A program made the translations under genes and the position numbers. From Mucilaginibacter pineti (GTDB lineage: Bacteria > Bacteroidota > Bacteroidia > Sphingobacteriales > Sphingobacteriaceae), in contig NZ_FNAI01000004.1 of assembly GCF_900101875.1 (NCBI RefSeq), positions 62,001 to 126,000 on the forward strand: a stretch of DNA of 64,000 bases. The letters are read 5' to 3'. Shown here piece by piece: positions 8,911 to 17,587 of the stretch (position 1 is the stretch's first letter; each line of letters starts with the position of its first letter). The notes beneath the pieces are model-generated. The model was not told the origin of the DNA. It ran no database searches and saw only the letters and a list, made by a program, of their open reading frames with translations.

Positions 8911-9906
8911 TTATCCTATCACCTTAGGTCCGGCATCGTTTATAGTGGATACGTAAGTGTTGGAGCCTATTTTTAAATTGGTTAAATGCTGCTGTAGTTT
9001 TTGGGTGATGCGTTTGGCTGTTTCCTCGTCCCTTGTAAAGGCAAAAACCGACGGACCAGAGCCGGAGATACCAAAACTCACCGCACCCAATTCCAGCGCC
9101 ATTTCACGCATTTTATAAAAATCGGGGATGAGCATGGAGCGTACAGGTTCAACCAGTACATCTTTCATACTGCGTCCAATGAGGTCAATATCGTTCATGA
9201 ACAATCCGCTTACCAAACCCGCTATATTACCCCATTGGGTTACAGCATCCTTCATCTGGATATTTTTGCGGATAATCTGGCGGGCCTCCCTTGTTGGCAC
9301 ATCCACATCGGGGAATACGATAGCGCACCATAAACCGGCGGGATGCGGCAGCCTTACCACATCTAAAGGTTCATAACTGCGGATGAGTACAAACCCACCA
9401 AAAAGAGCCGGGGCTACATTATCTGCGTGACCATGACCGCAAGCCATTTCTTCGCCTTTCATAGCAAAGGGCAGCAATTTAGCCGGATCGGCAGTATCAC
9501 CCAACAATGTTTTTATGGCGAATAAGCCCGCTACCGTACTGGCCGAACTGGAACCCAATCCGCTGCCGATAGGCATTTTTTTGTGCAATTCGATATCCAA
9601 ACCAACATCAGTACGACCGATGCTTTGCAGGTAATGCAGTACGCTCACGCTCACCGTATTTTTAGCCGGATCCATTGGCAACCTGCCATCATCGCCGGTG
9701 ATTTTGCTGATGGTGATACCCGGTTTATTGGTCATGCGCATAATAACCTCATCGCCGGGCTCATTAACCGCGAAACCCAGTACATCAAAACCGCAAACCA
9801 CGTTGGCAACAGTTGCCGGGGCAAAAACGTGAATGCTCTCCCCTCCCGCTGAAGGGGGTGCTAACTGCGGGGAGGTGTTTAATTCTTGTATCTTATTATC
9901 TTCCAT
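8911..9906 (-). CDS. thrB: Homoserine kinase
   Basis: A 331-residue GHMP kinase that phosphorylates homoserine. The ATP-binding motif PIGSGLGSSSAS is near residue 110, the N-terminal substrate block is VFAPATVANVVCGFDVLG, and the C-terminal GHMP motif is SFGISGSGPSVFAF. The first 20 or so residues (rich in Pro, Gly and Ser) precede the family core. A start nearer the IHVFAPATVANV block is possible, but no better ATG is present. It lies between thrA and thrC in the operon. Confidence 0.96.
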   Translation of the reverse strand: MEDNKIQELNTSPQLAPPSAGGESIHVFAPATVANVVCGFDVLGFAVNEPGDEVIMRMTNKPGITISKITGDDGRLPMDPAKNTVSVSVLHYLQSIGRTDVGLDIELHKKMPIGSGLGSSSASTVAGLFAIKTLLGDTADPAKLLPFAMKGEEMACGHGHADNVAPALFGGFVLIRSYEPLDVVRLPHPAGLWCAIVFPDVDVPTREARQIIRKNIQMKDAVTQWGNIAGLVSGLFMNDIDLIGRSMKDVLVEPVRSMLIPDFYKMREMALELGAVSFGISGSGPSVFAFTRDEETAKRITQKLQQHLTNLKIGSNTYVSTINDAGPKVIG

Positions 9907-9941
9907 TTTTTTATATCATTGTCGCTTAAGTAAACAAGCGA

Positions 9942-10061
9942 GGGCGGTGCGATTCCCCTCTTGAGAGGGGTGGAGGGGTGTGTTTTGCTTGGTATTCTAA
10001 TCGTAGAAACACACCCCTACTAACGCTCTTGCCTCCCGCCCCCCCTCTTGAGAGGGATTTA
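9942..10061. repeat. Inverted-repeat element, family E (CCCCTCTTGAGAGGGG), thrA-thrB gap
   Basis: Two CCCTCTTGAGAGGG palindromes (about 9955-9970 and 10042-10057) bracket an inner inverted pair GGGGTGTGTTT (9974-9984) and AAACACACCCC (10007-10017). The CCTCTTGAGAG core recurs at about 190-203, 13854-13867 and 59622-59635. It fills almost the whole gap between the two genes and could act as an mRNA stability or processing structure. Confidence 0.7.
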
Positions 10062-10069
10062 AAAATCTC

Positions 10070-12520
10070 TTAATTCGCCCCTAAATTTATCAGATCAGCA
10101 AATACGCCGGCGGCGGTTACTTCGGCACCTGCGCCGGGGCCTTTTACTACCAGCGGGCGTTCTTTGTACCTGTCGGTAGTAAAGGAAATGATGTTATCAC
10201 TGCCGGATAGCATATAGAAAGGATGGTTTTCATCAACCATTTGTAGGGTGATGGATACCTTCCCATTTTCCAGCTTGCCAATGTAGCGCAACACTTTTCC
10301 CTGGCTTGCAGCCTGGTCCTTTAGTTTGGCAAAGTGTGCGTCCTCTGTTTTAAGGGTGGCGTAAAAATCTTCAACGGTACTGGCTTCAAGACTGGCTTGC
10401 GGCAATACGCTTTGTATTTCAACTTCGGCCTCTTCCATAGCATAACCGGCATCGCGGGCAAGGATGAGCATTTTGCGCATAAAATCCTTACCGCTCAGAT
10501 CATCGCGCGGATCGGGTTCGGTATAGCCCTTTTCCTGGGCTTCTTTTACCACATCATGGAAATTGGCATCGTCCTTAAAATTATTAAAGATGAACGATAT
10601 AGTTCCCGAAAGTATAGCTTCGATACGCTGCACCCTGTCGCCGCTGTTCATCAGGTTTTTAAGGGTGTTGATGATAGGCAACCCGGCCCCCACATTGGTT
10701 TCGTAAAAGAAATCGACCCCATGACGGCGGGCGGTATCCTTAAATGTACGATACTGCTGGTAACTGGCCGAGTTACCAATTTTATTACAGGTGATCACCG
10801 AGATATTAGCCTTAAAAACTTCCTCGTAAAAACCTACTGGCACCGGGCTGGCGGTATTATCAATGAACACGCAATTAGGCAGATTCATTTCTTTCATCCG
10901 GTTAATAAACTCCTGCAGGTTGGCTTCATAAGGCGAAGCCTGCAGATCATCCTGCCAGGTATCTAACGAAATACCGTCGCTGTTGAAAGTCATTTTGCGG
11001 GTATTGCTGATGCCTGCAATTTTCACCTGGATGCCGTTATGTTCTTTCAGGTATTCGGTATGTGCGCTTAGCTGGTTAAACAGCGTTTTACCTATGTTAC
11101 CTGTTCCTAAACAGAAAGCGTGCAGGGTTTTGGTAAGCTGCACAAAAAAGGCATCATGTACGGCGTTCAATGCTTTTGACAGATCGCTGGCGGAGATAAT
11201 AACCGAGATATTATACTCAGACGAGCCTTGCGCAATCGCCCGCACATTTACCCCGTTACGGCCCAGCGCATGAAACAACTTGCCAGACATGCCTGGTGTT
11301 TGCTTCATATTTTCGCCGACTACGGCTAATATGGCCAGGTTTTTCTCGATAACTAAATGCTCCAGCTTTTTGGCTAACAACTCTAATTCAAACTCCTGCT
11401 CAATTACAAGCCTGGCCCTTTCGGTATCCTGCGGCTGCACTGCAAAGGTGATGCTATGTTCAGATGAGGATTGGGTGATAAGGATGATATTAATCTGTTC
11501 CCTTGCCAGTAACGAGAATAAACGCCCGCTAAAGCCCGATTTACCCACCATACCGCTGCCCTCCAAATTAAGGATGCTGATATTGTTGATGGACGAGATA
11601 CCCTTGATTGGCAAGGTTGAAGCCTTACAATCATGGCGAATAACGGTACCTTCAAACTCTGGTTCGAAAGTGTTTTTTATAACGATGGGGATCTTCTTCA
11701 AAAACGCCGGGATCATAGTTGGCGGATAGATCACCTTGGCGCCGAAGTAGGATAACTCCATAGCTTCAGTATAAGTAAGTTCGTTTAAGGAGAATGCTTT
11801 TTTCACCATACGTGGGTCGGCGGTCATCATGCCGTTAACATCCGTCCAGATCTGTATTTCTTTGGCATTAAGGGCTGCGCCGAAGATAGCTGCGGTGTAG
11901 TCGCTGCCACCCCTGCCCAGAGTGGTGGTTTGCCCTGCCTCGTTACCTGCAATAAAGCCGGTTACAAACAGCATTTTGCCTTTGTTTTCCCGGTAAAGGT
12001 TTTGGATGAGCAATTCGGTAAGCGCGGTATCAACCTTGGCGTTGCCAAAGGAGCTATCGGTTTTAATTACATCTGATGCATCAACAAAAAGTACTTCCTT
12101 AAAATGCTGGGCGGCAATTTTACTCACCATAATGGTGGAGCAGCGCTCGCCGTAGCTAAGTACCTGGTCGCGGGTTTTGGGGGTAAGCTCGCGTAAGGTT
12201 AGTATGCCCTGCAGCAATTCCTCTAACTGGTTAAAGTGAATTTTTAAACGGGTAAAGGCCGGGTTTTGATTTTGCACATCAAGCAGGGCTTTCACCACTT
12301 CAAAATGGCGCCTTTCCAGCTCGGCAAGTTGTGCGGTAAACTCTTTGCCGTTGGCAGCATCTTCGGCCATTGAAGCAAGCAGGTTGGTTACCCCACCCAT
12401 TGCTGATAATACAACTACCGGTTTATCCTCATTATTAACTTCGTCTTTTAAGATATTTAAAAGTGTTTGGATGCTTGCCACCGACCCAACAGATGTGCCA
12501 CCGAATTTTAGAACTTTCAT
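10070..12520 (-). CDS. thrA: Bifunctional aspartokinase / homoserine dehydrogenase I
   Basis: An 816-residue fusion catalysing the first and third steps from aspartate toward threonine. The aspartokinase domain starts with KFGGTSVGS and includes GRGGSDYTAA. Regulatory ACT-like segments follow (VGENMKQTPGMSGKLFHALG and SSEYNISVIIS). The homoserine dehydrogenase half begins near residue 465 with the Rossmann motif LGTGNIGKTL and contains NVGAGLPIINTL, GTISFIFNN and the catalytic stretch DPRDDLSGKDFMRK. Length matches ThrA. It is the first enzyme gene of thrABC, and the leader peptide and terminator upstream make it the likely point of attenuation. Confidence 0.97.
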   Translation of the reverse strand: MKVLKFGGTSVGSVASIQTLLNILKDEVNNEDKPVVVLSAMGGVTNLLASMAEDAANGKEFTAQLAELERRHFEVVKALLDVQNQNPAFTRLKIHFNQLEELLQGILTLRELTPKTRDQVLSYGERCSTIMVSKIAAQHFKEVLFVDASDVIKTDSSFGNAKVDTALTELLIQNLYRENKGKMLFVTGFIAGNEAGQTTTLGRGGSDYTAAIFGAALNAKEIQIWTDVNGMMTADPRMVKKAFSLNELTYTEAMELSYFGAKVIYPPTMIPAFLKKIPIVIKNTFEPEFEGTVIRHDCKASTLPIKGISSINNISILNLEGSGMVGKSGFSGRLFSLLAREQINIILITQSSSEHSITFAVQPQDTERARLVIEQEFELELLAKKLEHLVIEKNLAILAVVGENMKQTPGMSGKLFHALGRNGVNVRAIAQGSSEYNISVIISASDLSKALNAVHDAFFVQLTKTLHAFCLGTGNIGKTLFNQLSAHTEYLKEHNGIQVKIAGISNTRKMTFNSDGISLDTWQDDLQASPYEANLQEFINRMKEMNLPNCVFIDNTASPVPVGFYEEVFKANISVITCNKIGNSASYQQYRTFKDTARRHGVDFFYETNVGAGLPIINTLKNLMNSGDRVQRIEAILSGTISFIFNNFKDDANFHDVVKEAQEKGYTEPDPRDDLSGKDFMRKMLILARDAGYAMEEAEVEIQSVLPQASLEASTVEDFYATLKTEDAHFAKLKDQAASQGKVLRYIGKLENGKVSITLQMVDENHPFYMLSGSDNIISFTTDRYKERPLVVKGPGAGAEVTAAGVFADLINLGAN

Positions 12521-12544
12521 TTTTGGTTTAGTATCAATATTTAA

Positions 12545-12578
12545 TAAAAAAAGCCTTCCTCTTTGCGGAGGAAGGCTT
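12545..12578 (-). terminator. Attenuator terminator of the threonine operon
   Basis: A perfect 10-bp stem (12551-12560 with 12569-12578, arm AAGCCTTCCT) and an 8-nt loop, followed on the minus strand by a U run. It lies between the Thr/Ile-rich leader peptide and thrA. The first arm (CTTCCTCC on the minus strand) can instead pair with GGAGGAAG, the last codons of the leader peptide (about 12618-12625), which gives a competing antiterminator. Confidence 0.9.
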
Positions 12579-12613
12579 TCATTTGGTTTCTTGCTATGTT
12601 TTACACCATACGA

Positions 12614-12679
12614 TTATCTTCCTCCGGGGTTTATGCCGGTGGTAATAATTGATGTAATAATGGTGTTGTTAATTGTCAT
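12614..12679 (-). CDS. thrL: Threonine operon leader peptide (Thr/Ile-rich)
   Basis: A 21-codon ORF starting at ATG (12679) and beginning MTINNTIITSIITTG. Five of its 21 residues are Thr and six are Ile, a density far above chance. It is followed at once by a strong terminator and then thrA. Established biology of thr attenuation: ribosomes stall at the Thr/Ile codons when charged tRNAs are scarce, and this lets an antiterminator form. Here the GGAGGAAG of codons 19-21 would be free during stalling and could sequester the terminator arm. A finished ribosome at the stop codon would cover it. The symbol is by analogy with enteric thrL; the sequence itself is unrelated. Confidence 0.9.
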   Translation of the reverse strand: MTINNTIITSIITTGINPGGR

Positions 12680-12804
12680 ATATATTATGTCTGTAAAGTA
12701 AGTAGAATATTTTTTAATTAGCAAGGTTTATTTTACTTTTTATTAAAAACGCATAGTACGCACTTGTATTAGACCGTTAAATAAAGCGATGGCAAATTAA
12801 TTAT

Positions 12805-12812
12805 TACTTTTG
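12805..12812 (+). promoter_or_regulatory. -7 promoter element (TACTTTTG) of rsgA
   Basis: Matches TAnnTTTG, with the start codon 12 nt downstream. It predicts a very short leader (about 8 nt). The thr promoter must lie in the same 145-bp divergent gap, but I cannot place it. Confidence 0.5.
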
Positions 12813-12823
12813 GGGCTGATAAT

Positions 12824-13744
12824 ATGCAGGGATTAATCACAAAATCAACAGGAAGCTGGTACCAGGTACAAACCCCCGATGGGCAACGGATAGATTGCCG
12901 CATAAAAGGTAAGTTCCGGATAAAGGGTATCACCACCACCAACCCATTGGCTGTTGGCGATGTGGTTGATTTTGATATGGAGCCCGAGCAGGAAAGCGGC
13001 GTGATAACCAATTTACAACAGCGTAAAAACTACATTATCCGCAAAGCTATTAACCTGAGTAAGCAGGCGCAGATCATCGCTGCCAACCTTGATCAGGCTA
13101 TGCTGGTGGTTACCCTGGCGTCGCCGCGCACCTCTTTAGGTTTTATCGACCGCTTTTTAGTTACTGCCGAAGCCTATGATATTCCCGCCCGCTTGATCTT
13201 TAACAAGGTTGACCTGTTTAGTGATGAAGGACTGGAGATACTGGCCGATCTGAAAGCCGTTTATGAAAAAATAGGCTATCCCTGCTATGAGGTATCGGCC
13301 CTGGAAGGCACCAATATTGATTTTGTACAGGAATTATTGAAAGATAAGATAACATTGTTCTCGGGCCATTCGGGTGTGGGTAAATCAAGCCTTATCAACG
13401 CCTTGCTGCCCGATTTAGATCTGCGTACGCACATGGTATCTGAATGGAGCGACAAGGGGATGCACACCACAACCTTTGCCGAAATGTTCGAGCTGCCGCA
13501 GGGCGGTTTTATTATTGATACCCCCGGTATCCGCGAACTGGGTGTTATCGACATAGAGAAAGCTGAACTAAGCCACTTTTTCCCCGAAATGCGCTCACGC
13601 ATGAACCAATGCCGCTTTAACAACTGCCGCCACATTAACGAACCCGGCTGCGCAGTATTGGAAGCTTTGGAGGAAGGCGAGATCGAACTATCCCGCTATG
13701 AAAGTTACCTGAGCATTTATAATGGCAATGATACGAGATCGTAA
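12824..13744 (+). CDS. rsgA: Ribosome small subunit-dependent GTPase A
   Basis: A 306-residue circularly permuted GTPase that assists late 30S maturation. An N-terminal OB fold (residues 1-65) precedes the permuted G motifs: G4 as NKVDLF, G1 as GHSGVGKSSLINAL and G3 as DTPGIRELG. A C-terminal zinc-binding segment contains CRFNNCRHINEPGCAV. All family hallmarks are present at the usual length. It is transcribed divergently from the threonine operon and appears monocistronic. Confidence 0.97.
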   Translation: MQGLITKSTGSWYQVQTPDGQRIDCRIKGKFRIKGITTTNPLAVGDVVDFDMEPEQESGVITNLQQRKNYIIRKAINLSKQAQIIAANLDQAMLVVTLASPRTSLGFIDRFLVTAEAYDIPARLIFNKVDLFSDEGLEILADLKAVYEKIGYPCYEVSALEGTNIDFVQELLKDKITLFSGHSGVGKSSLINALLPDLDLRTHMVSEWSDKGMHTTTFAEMFELPQGGFIIDTPGIRELGVIDIEKAELSHFFPEMRSRMNQCRFNNCRHINEPGCAVLEALEEGEIELSRYESYLSIYNGNDTRS

Positions 13745-13906
13745 TTAATACTCAAGGGGTTAGAATCAAGAAATAAAACAAAAAATCCCTTTCACTCGTC
13801 TCTGATGGTGTAAGTATTAAAAGGCAGATCAAAAGCAGAGGTTAGTGCTATTCCCCTCTTGAGAGAGTAATAAAGAGGAATAAAAACTAAACTACGGACG
13901 ATTGTG

Positions 13907-14563
13907 TTAAGTAACGTTGATAATCCCGCGTTTAATGGCATATATAACCAGGCCAACAAGGTTTTTCGATCCGGTTTTCTCAAACAGGCGGGCGCGGTAA
14001 CCTTCCACGGTGCGCACGCTCAGGAAAATTTTATCGGCAATTTCCTGGTTTGAGCATTCTTGGCAAACCAGTTTGAGCACCTCAATTTCGCGTTCGTTAA
14101 GATCGGCTTTGTTATGGGCAATGCTTTCAGAATGGTCATTACCAACCAGCTGTTTTATTAGGGTGATAGAGAGGTGTTCATTAAAATAAAAACCTTTGTT
14201 ATGTACCGTTGATACCGCTTCGATGATCTCCTCGGGTTCGGCATTTTTAAGGAGGTAGCCAGATGCTCCGGCCTTCATCATATCAACAATGTACTTATCC
14301 TCATTAAACATGGATAGGGCCAGAATTTTTATATTTTTAAAATGCTGATGTACGTAGGTTGCGGTTTGTATGCCATCCATTTCGGGCATCTTAATATCCA
14401 TCAGTAAAACATCTGGGGTACGGGTAGCTAATAAGCCTACAAGCTCCTTCCCGTTTGATGCTTCAAGTATAAGATCAAAGCCTTCACAATCTTCAAGGGT
14501 GGCTTTTAAACCGTTCCTGAAAATTTTATGATCATCTACTATGCCTAACTTAATTATGCTCAT
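13907..14563 (-). CDS. NarL/LuxR-type response regulator
   Basis: A 218-residue regulator (counting from the ATG at 14563; another ATG lies three codons upstream). The receiver domain has the acidic pair Asp10/Asp11, phospho-acceptor Asp56 in LLMDIKMPEMDG, and Lys in LLKNAEP. The C-terminal LuxR helix-turn-helix reads LNEREIEVLKLVCQE and SVRTVEGYRARLFEKTG. It is encoded 40 bp downstream of its cognate kinase as the last gene of a four-gene unit. Targets are unknown. Confidence 0.95.
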   Translation of the reverse strand: MSIIKLGIVDDHKIFRNGLKATLEDCEGFDLILEASNGKELVGLLATRTPDVLLMDIKMPEMDGIQTATYVHQHFKNIKILALSMFNEDKYIVDMMKAGASGYLLKNAEPEEIIEAVSTVHNKGFYFNEHLSITLIKQLVGNDHSESIAHNKADLNEREIEVLKLVCQECSNQEIADKIFLSVRTVEGYRARLFEKTGSKNLVGLVIYAIKRGIINVT

Positions 14564-14603
14564 TGTCAACAAAATGTCAATAAATATAGTTTAAAGATAC
14601 AAA

Positions 14604-15386
14604 CTATGCTATTTTTAATTTAATAGTGGTAAGTGTGCCACTTAGCGGTTTACTATAGATATTTATATCGCCATTTATTAATTGTACACGGCTCTCCAGG
14701 TTCTTTATTCCGAAGCCTTGTTTTACTTCACCCAGATTAAAGCCAACCCCGTTATCCTTAAACTCCATTACCAGCATCCCGGCATCGTGGGTAATAGTAA
14801 AATATATAACTGTAGCATCCGAGTGTTTAATGGCATTGCCAAATAGTTCCTGCGCAATACGATAAAGCGCAAGCTCAATATCATGCGGAAACCGCTGATC
14901 GGCTATTTTTTTGCTGAACTTTACTTTGATGTGCGTTGTTTGCTCTACCTTATTACTCAGGGCCTCCAGCGCAACCAGCAGCCCGTAATCGGTAAGTACA
15001 GGCGGCAATACATTATGAATAATATTGCGGATCTCCTGAATACATTCGTCGGTAAGCTTACGCGTATCCATAAGCAGGGGCTGGGTAGTTTCGCTGATGC
15101 AATTCTTATCCAGCCGGTGCAGGTTAAGCTTTATGGCAGAGAGTACCTGACCCACACTATCATGTAAATCTTCGGCCAGGCGCTTGCGTTCGCTTTCCTG
15201 GGTTTCAAAAACAGCGCTCATGAGCTCGCTTTGCCGCTCGTCATGTAAGGCGCGCAGCTCTGTTTGGTTCTTGATCATTTTACGCTGGTAAATTATCACA
15301 AAGAAGAACAAACAGGTAATAAGTACAACAACTACAAGCGTACCTATAATAAGTACAGGTATCAGGCTGTTTTCTGTGGTTTGCAA
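14604..15386 (-). CDS. NarL-family sensor histidine kinase (HisKA_3)
   Basis: A 260-residue kinase with a single N-terminal membrane helix (about residues 8-32) and no extracellular sensor domain of its own. A coiled linker leads to the H-box ESERKRLAEDLHDSVGQVL (His75) and a HATPase_c domain with N-box ELFGNAIKHS and G-box DNGVGFN. Its start lies 25 bp inside the preceding membrane-protein gene, so the two are translationally coupled. The kinase lacks a sensor and the overlapping partner is a multi-helix membrane protein, so the partner probably senses the signal for it. Confidence 0.93.
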   Translation of the reverse strand: MQTTENSLIPVLIIGTLVVVVLITCLFFFVIIYQRKMIKNQTELRALHDERQSELMSAVFETQESERKRLAEDLHDSVGQVLSAIKLNLHRLDKNCISETTQPLLMDTRKLTDECIQEIRNIIHNVLPPVLTDYGLLVALEALSNKVEQTTHIKVKFSKKIADQRFPHDIELALYRIAQELFGNAIKHSDATVIYFTITHDAGMLVMEFKDNGVGFNLGEVKQGFGIKNLESRVQLINGDINIYSKPLSGTLTTIKLKIA

Positions 15387-16000
15387 AGTAATCCTACTGA
15401 AAATAATATATTGGCAATTATGTTGGTTATACTGTTAATTACTAAATAGTTTTTCTGAACATCAACCGGTATTTGGGTAAGGATCATAAACAGGAATATG
15501 TTAACAGATGAATAAAAAAGCACGCCTGCGTTTATCCAGAACAAGCCCTGTTTTTCGATATCCACAAACTTTAACGGATTTAACAGCTGGTAAAAATATA
15601 TAAGCGAAAGTACGATTAAAGAGATACTTAAGGCTGTATTTGAAACTGTAGGGTACTGATGTATATCATGATTAAAAGCAAGCATTATTGTCAGCGTAAT
15701 TGCTGCAATTGCCAGCGTAACCTTTTTAAGTACGGCGTTGTTAAACAGGCAATAATAAATGAGCGTATAAAAAACAAGTGACGTAGCTACGTTAACATGC
15801 ATCATAGGCATGTTGTTCTTTTCGCCCAGGTTCACCATTATCCACATAATGGGATCAAAAGTGCAGGAGATAAGAAAAAACAGGGCCGCTATTTTTAATA
15901 CTTTATCAAGATGCTTATAATTATAAAGTGCAGCAAGCACTGGTATAAATCCCGACATCGTAGATACAAAGGCCAATGTAACTGTAATATCTTCAGACAT
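15362..16000 (-). CDS. 7TM-like integral membrane protein, candidate sensor subunit
   Basis: A 212-residue protein, nearly all membrane. Hydrophobic segments are at about residues 8-25, 35-57, 67-87, 92-109, 121-139, 153-172 and 185-205, which is consistent with seven helices and an outside N terminus. No enzyme motif is visible. It is encoded between the 161-residue unknown protein (39 bp upstream) and the histidine kinase (25-bp overlap). I infer a split receptor in which this protein senses and the kinase transmits. The family cannot be named. Confidence 0.75.
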   Translation of the reverse strand: MSEDITVTLAFVSTMSGFIPVLAALYNYKHLDKVLKIAALFFLISCTFDPIMWIMVNLGEKNNMPMMHVNVATSLVFYTLIYYCLFNNAVLKKVTLAIAAITLTIMLAFNHDIHQYPTVSNTALSISLIVLSLIYFYQLLNPLKFVDIEKQGLFWINAGVLFYSSVNIFLFMILTQIPVDVQKNYLVINSITNIIANILFSVGLLCKPQKTA

Positions 16001-16039
16001 ATACCTTACAATTATAATTTATAAAACCTTTACAGGTTA

Positions 16040-16525
16040 TTAGTTACCTGCTAACCCGCCTTTAGGGCATCCTCCAGAGCCGGGGCAAGGATAGGATTGA
16101 TCGCCAAGTACGTTGGTAACGGGCGCCGTTGCCGATAACTTAAATGTTTTTATACTTTCCGATCCGCCTGCAACATCCTTGTGCGCATCGCCTGGTAATT
16201 GGTCTTCACCATCGGAGGTAACTCCTGTTATAACAAATTTCTTTTCGCCTTCGGCATTGGCTACCACCTTAATAAAAAAGTTGCCTACGTTTACAAAAAA
16301 CTGCTGCCATCCGGTTAAGCGCTGGCTATTGGCATAATAAATGCGAATGCCCTTGCATCCGTCCTGGTTTAAAATGGTGTTGAGGATCTTTTCTCCAAAA
16401 AATTGAGATACGGTTTCATTGGGATGACGGTGCCTGTGGTTGGCTGTCCAGCTTGCTGCTTGTTCAAAATCAATAGGGCCACCCTCTTCGCCGGTGATAA
16501 CTGATCTGTTTTCTTGTTTTTCCAT
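16040..16525 (-). CDS. Unknown 161-residue protein with Cys/Gly-rich C-terminal tail
   Basis: A soluble, leaderless protein of unknown function. A hydrophilic N terminus (DFEQAASWTANHRHRHP) is followed by a compact middle (QFFGEKILNTILNQDGCKGIRIYYA and QQFFVNVGNFFIKVVANAEGEKKFVITGV). The tail ends YPCPGSGGCPKGGLAGN. The CPGxxxCPKGG ending looks like a metal site, disulfide loop or modification tag, but none is proven. It is the first gene of the operon with the 7TM-like protein, kinase and regulator. It could be an input, output or target of that signalling unit. Confidence 0.6.
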   Translation of the reverse strand: MEKQENRSVITGEEGGPIDFEQAASWTANHRHRHPNETVSQFFGEKILNTILNQDGCKGIRIYYANSQRLTGWQQFFVNVGNFFIKVVANAEGEKKFVITGVTSDGEDQLPGDAHKDVAGGSESIKTFKLSATAPVTNVLGDQSYPCPGSGGCPKGGLAGN

Positions 16526-16779
16526 GATTTAATAAAATAGTTTAGGGTTTTTACTTGGGATAAAACTAAGATAATTAAGTTATTATTTCAACATGGCGGC
16601 AAATTCCCCTACAAATACCGTGTATGGCAGGTTAGTATATAAGTATTTTATTATCAGTGCAATATATCGAATGCCGAAATAAAACACCTACTCATATTGC
16701 GTATTTCTACGTATCATAAACTGTATTTGTACGTTCGGGAAAATGCACGGTTTTTAGCTGTAAACAGGCGTTGCGGCGG

Positions 16780-17337
16780 TTAAAACAGTCGTAATATGTA
16801 TGAGCACTCATATAAAATGAAAACGATTACCAGTACAGCGTGAAATGTACGATTGCTCACCCGCATGGCTACCAGGCACAATAAAAAATGACTAATGTTG
16901 CGGATAGGGTATTCAATGGAGTAATGGTGAAGATAGGCCGCTCCTTTTATCCAGGTATCAACCAGATCCATCAGGTAGCTTACACCCAGTATTCCGAAGA
17001 TCCATTTGCGGCGGGAGTAAAAATAATCCTCGTAATCCTTATAGTCTTTAAGATCCTCTGGGTATAACAGGGCGCAAACGCTGTAGTAAATAACAATGTA
17101 AATGATGATAAAGAAATACTCAGCAAAAAGCCAGTGCTTAATATCGTGCAGGTTAAATTCCCACCACCAGAAATGCAGCAGTAATAAAAACAAATAAAAC
17201 GACCATAGCGAATGCACCCAATAAGGCTTGTTACGATCGGGATGTTGAATTTGCTTAGCTGCCCCCTTTAGCAAATGGGCAATGCTCAAACTCAGGATAA
17301 TACCGATAACAGATTTTATATGACTAAATACATCCAT
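16780..17337 (-). CDS. Integral membrane protein of unknown function
   Basis: A 185-residue protein with about five hydrophobic segments: near residues 5-22, 42-62 (FYLFLLLLHFWWWEF), 70-90 (YFFIIIYIVIYYSV), 112-130 and 150-183. Aromatic residues are abundant, and a charged cytoplasmic stretch (YPEDLKDYKDYEDYFYSRRKW) lies in the middle. It has no recognisable catalytic motif. About 250 bp without genes lies on each side: the downstream gap holds a family D repeat, and I see nothing clear in the upstream one. Function not recognised. Confidence 0.6.
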   Translation of the reverse strand: MDVFSHIKSVIGIILSLSIAHLLKGAAKQIQHPDRNKPYWVHSLWSFYLFLLLLHFWWWEFNLHDIKHWLFAEYFFIIIYIVIYYSVCALLYPEDLKDYKDYEDYFYSRRKWIFGILGVSYLMDLVDTWIKGAAYLHHYSIEYPIRNISHFLLCLVAMRVSNRTFHAVLVIVFILYECSYILRLF

Positions 17338-17405
17338 AAATTGGTGATATGAATATATAAGAAATTAAAAAGATATACAAATCTGCTAAGCCGGGAAACA
17401 GCTAT

Positions 17406-17567
17406 GAAAATTCGGCTAAAGCCATTGCCCAATCTTACGTTATCCGTCCCATAAATGGGGACGGCAATGAATTTGGATTTTATTTACTCTATCCCTTTTA
17501 TTCATTGCCGTTCGGCTTCAGCTAACGGTTAATTAAGCGCGCCTGAAATGGCTTTAGCCAAAATTTC
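17406..17567. repeat. Inverted-repeat element, family D, copy 1
   Basis: Terminal arms GAAAATTCGGCTAAAGCCA (17406-17424) and TGGCTTTAGCCAAAATTTC (17549-17567) are near-perfect inverted copies. Inside lie CATTGCCGTTCGGCTTCAGC and GGACGGCAATG, which recur in the element at 44611-44741. It is noncoding and lies just downstream of metF. Confidence 0.8.
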
Positions 17568-17587
17568 TGGCGCATTTAGATGTGTTT

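Noticed and set aside
17338..17587. Small RNA or tRNA in the gap downstream of the 185-residue membrane protein
   Set aside because: The structure there is explained by the family D inverted repeat; no cloverleaf or tRNA arm sequences are visible.
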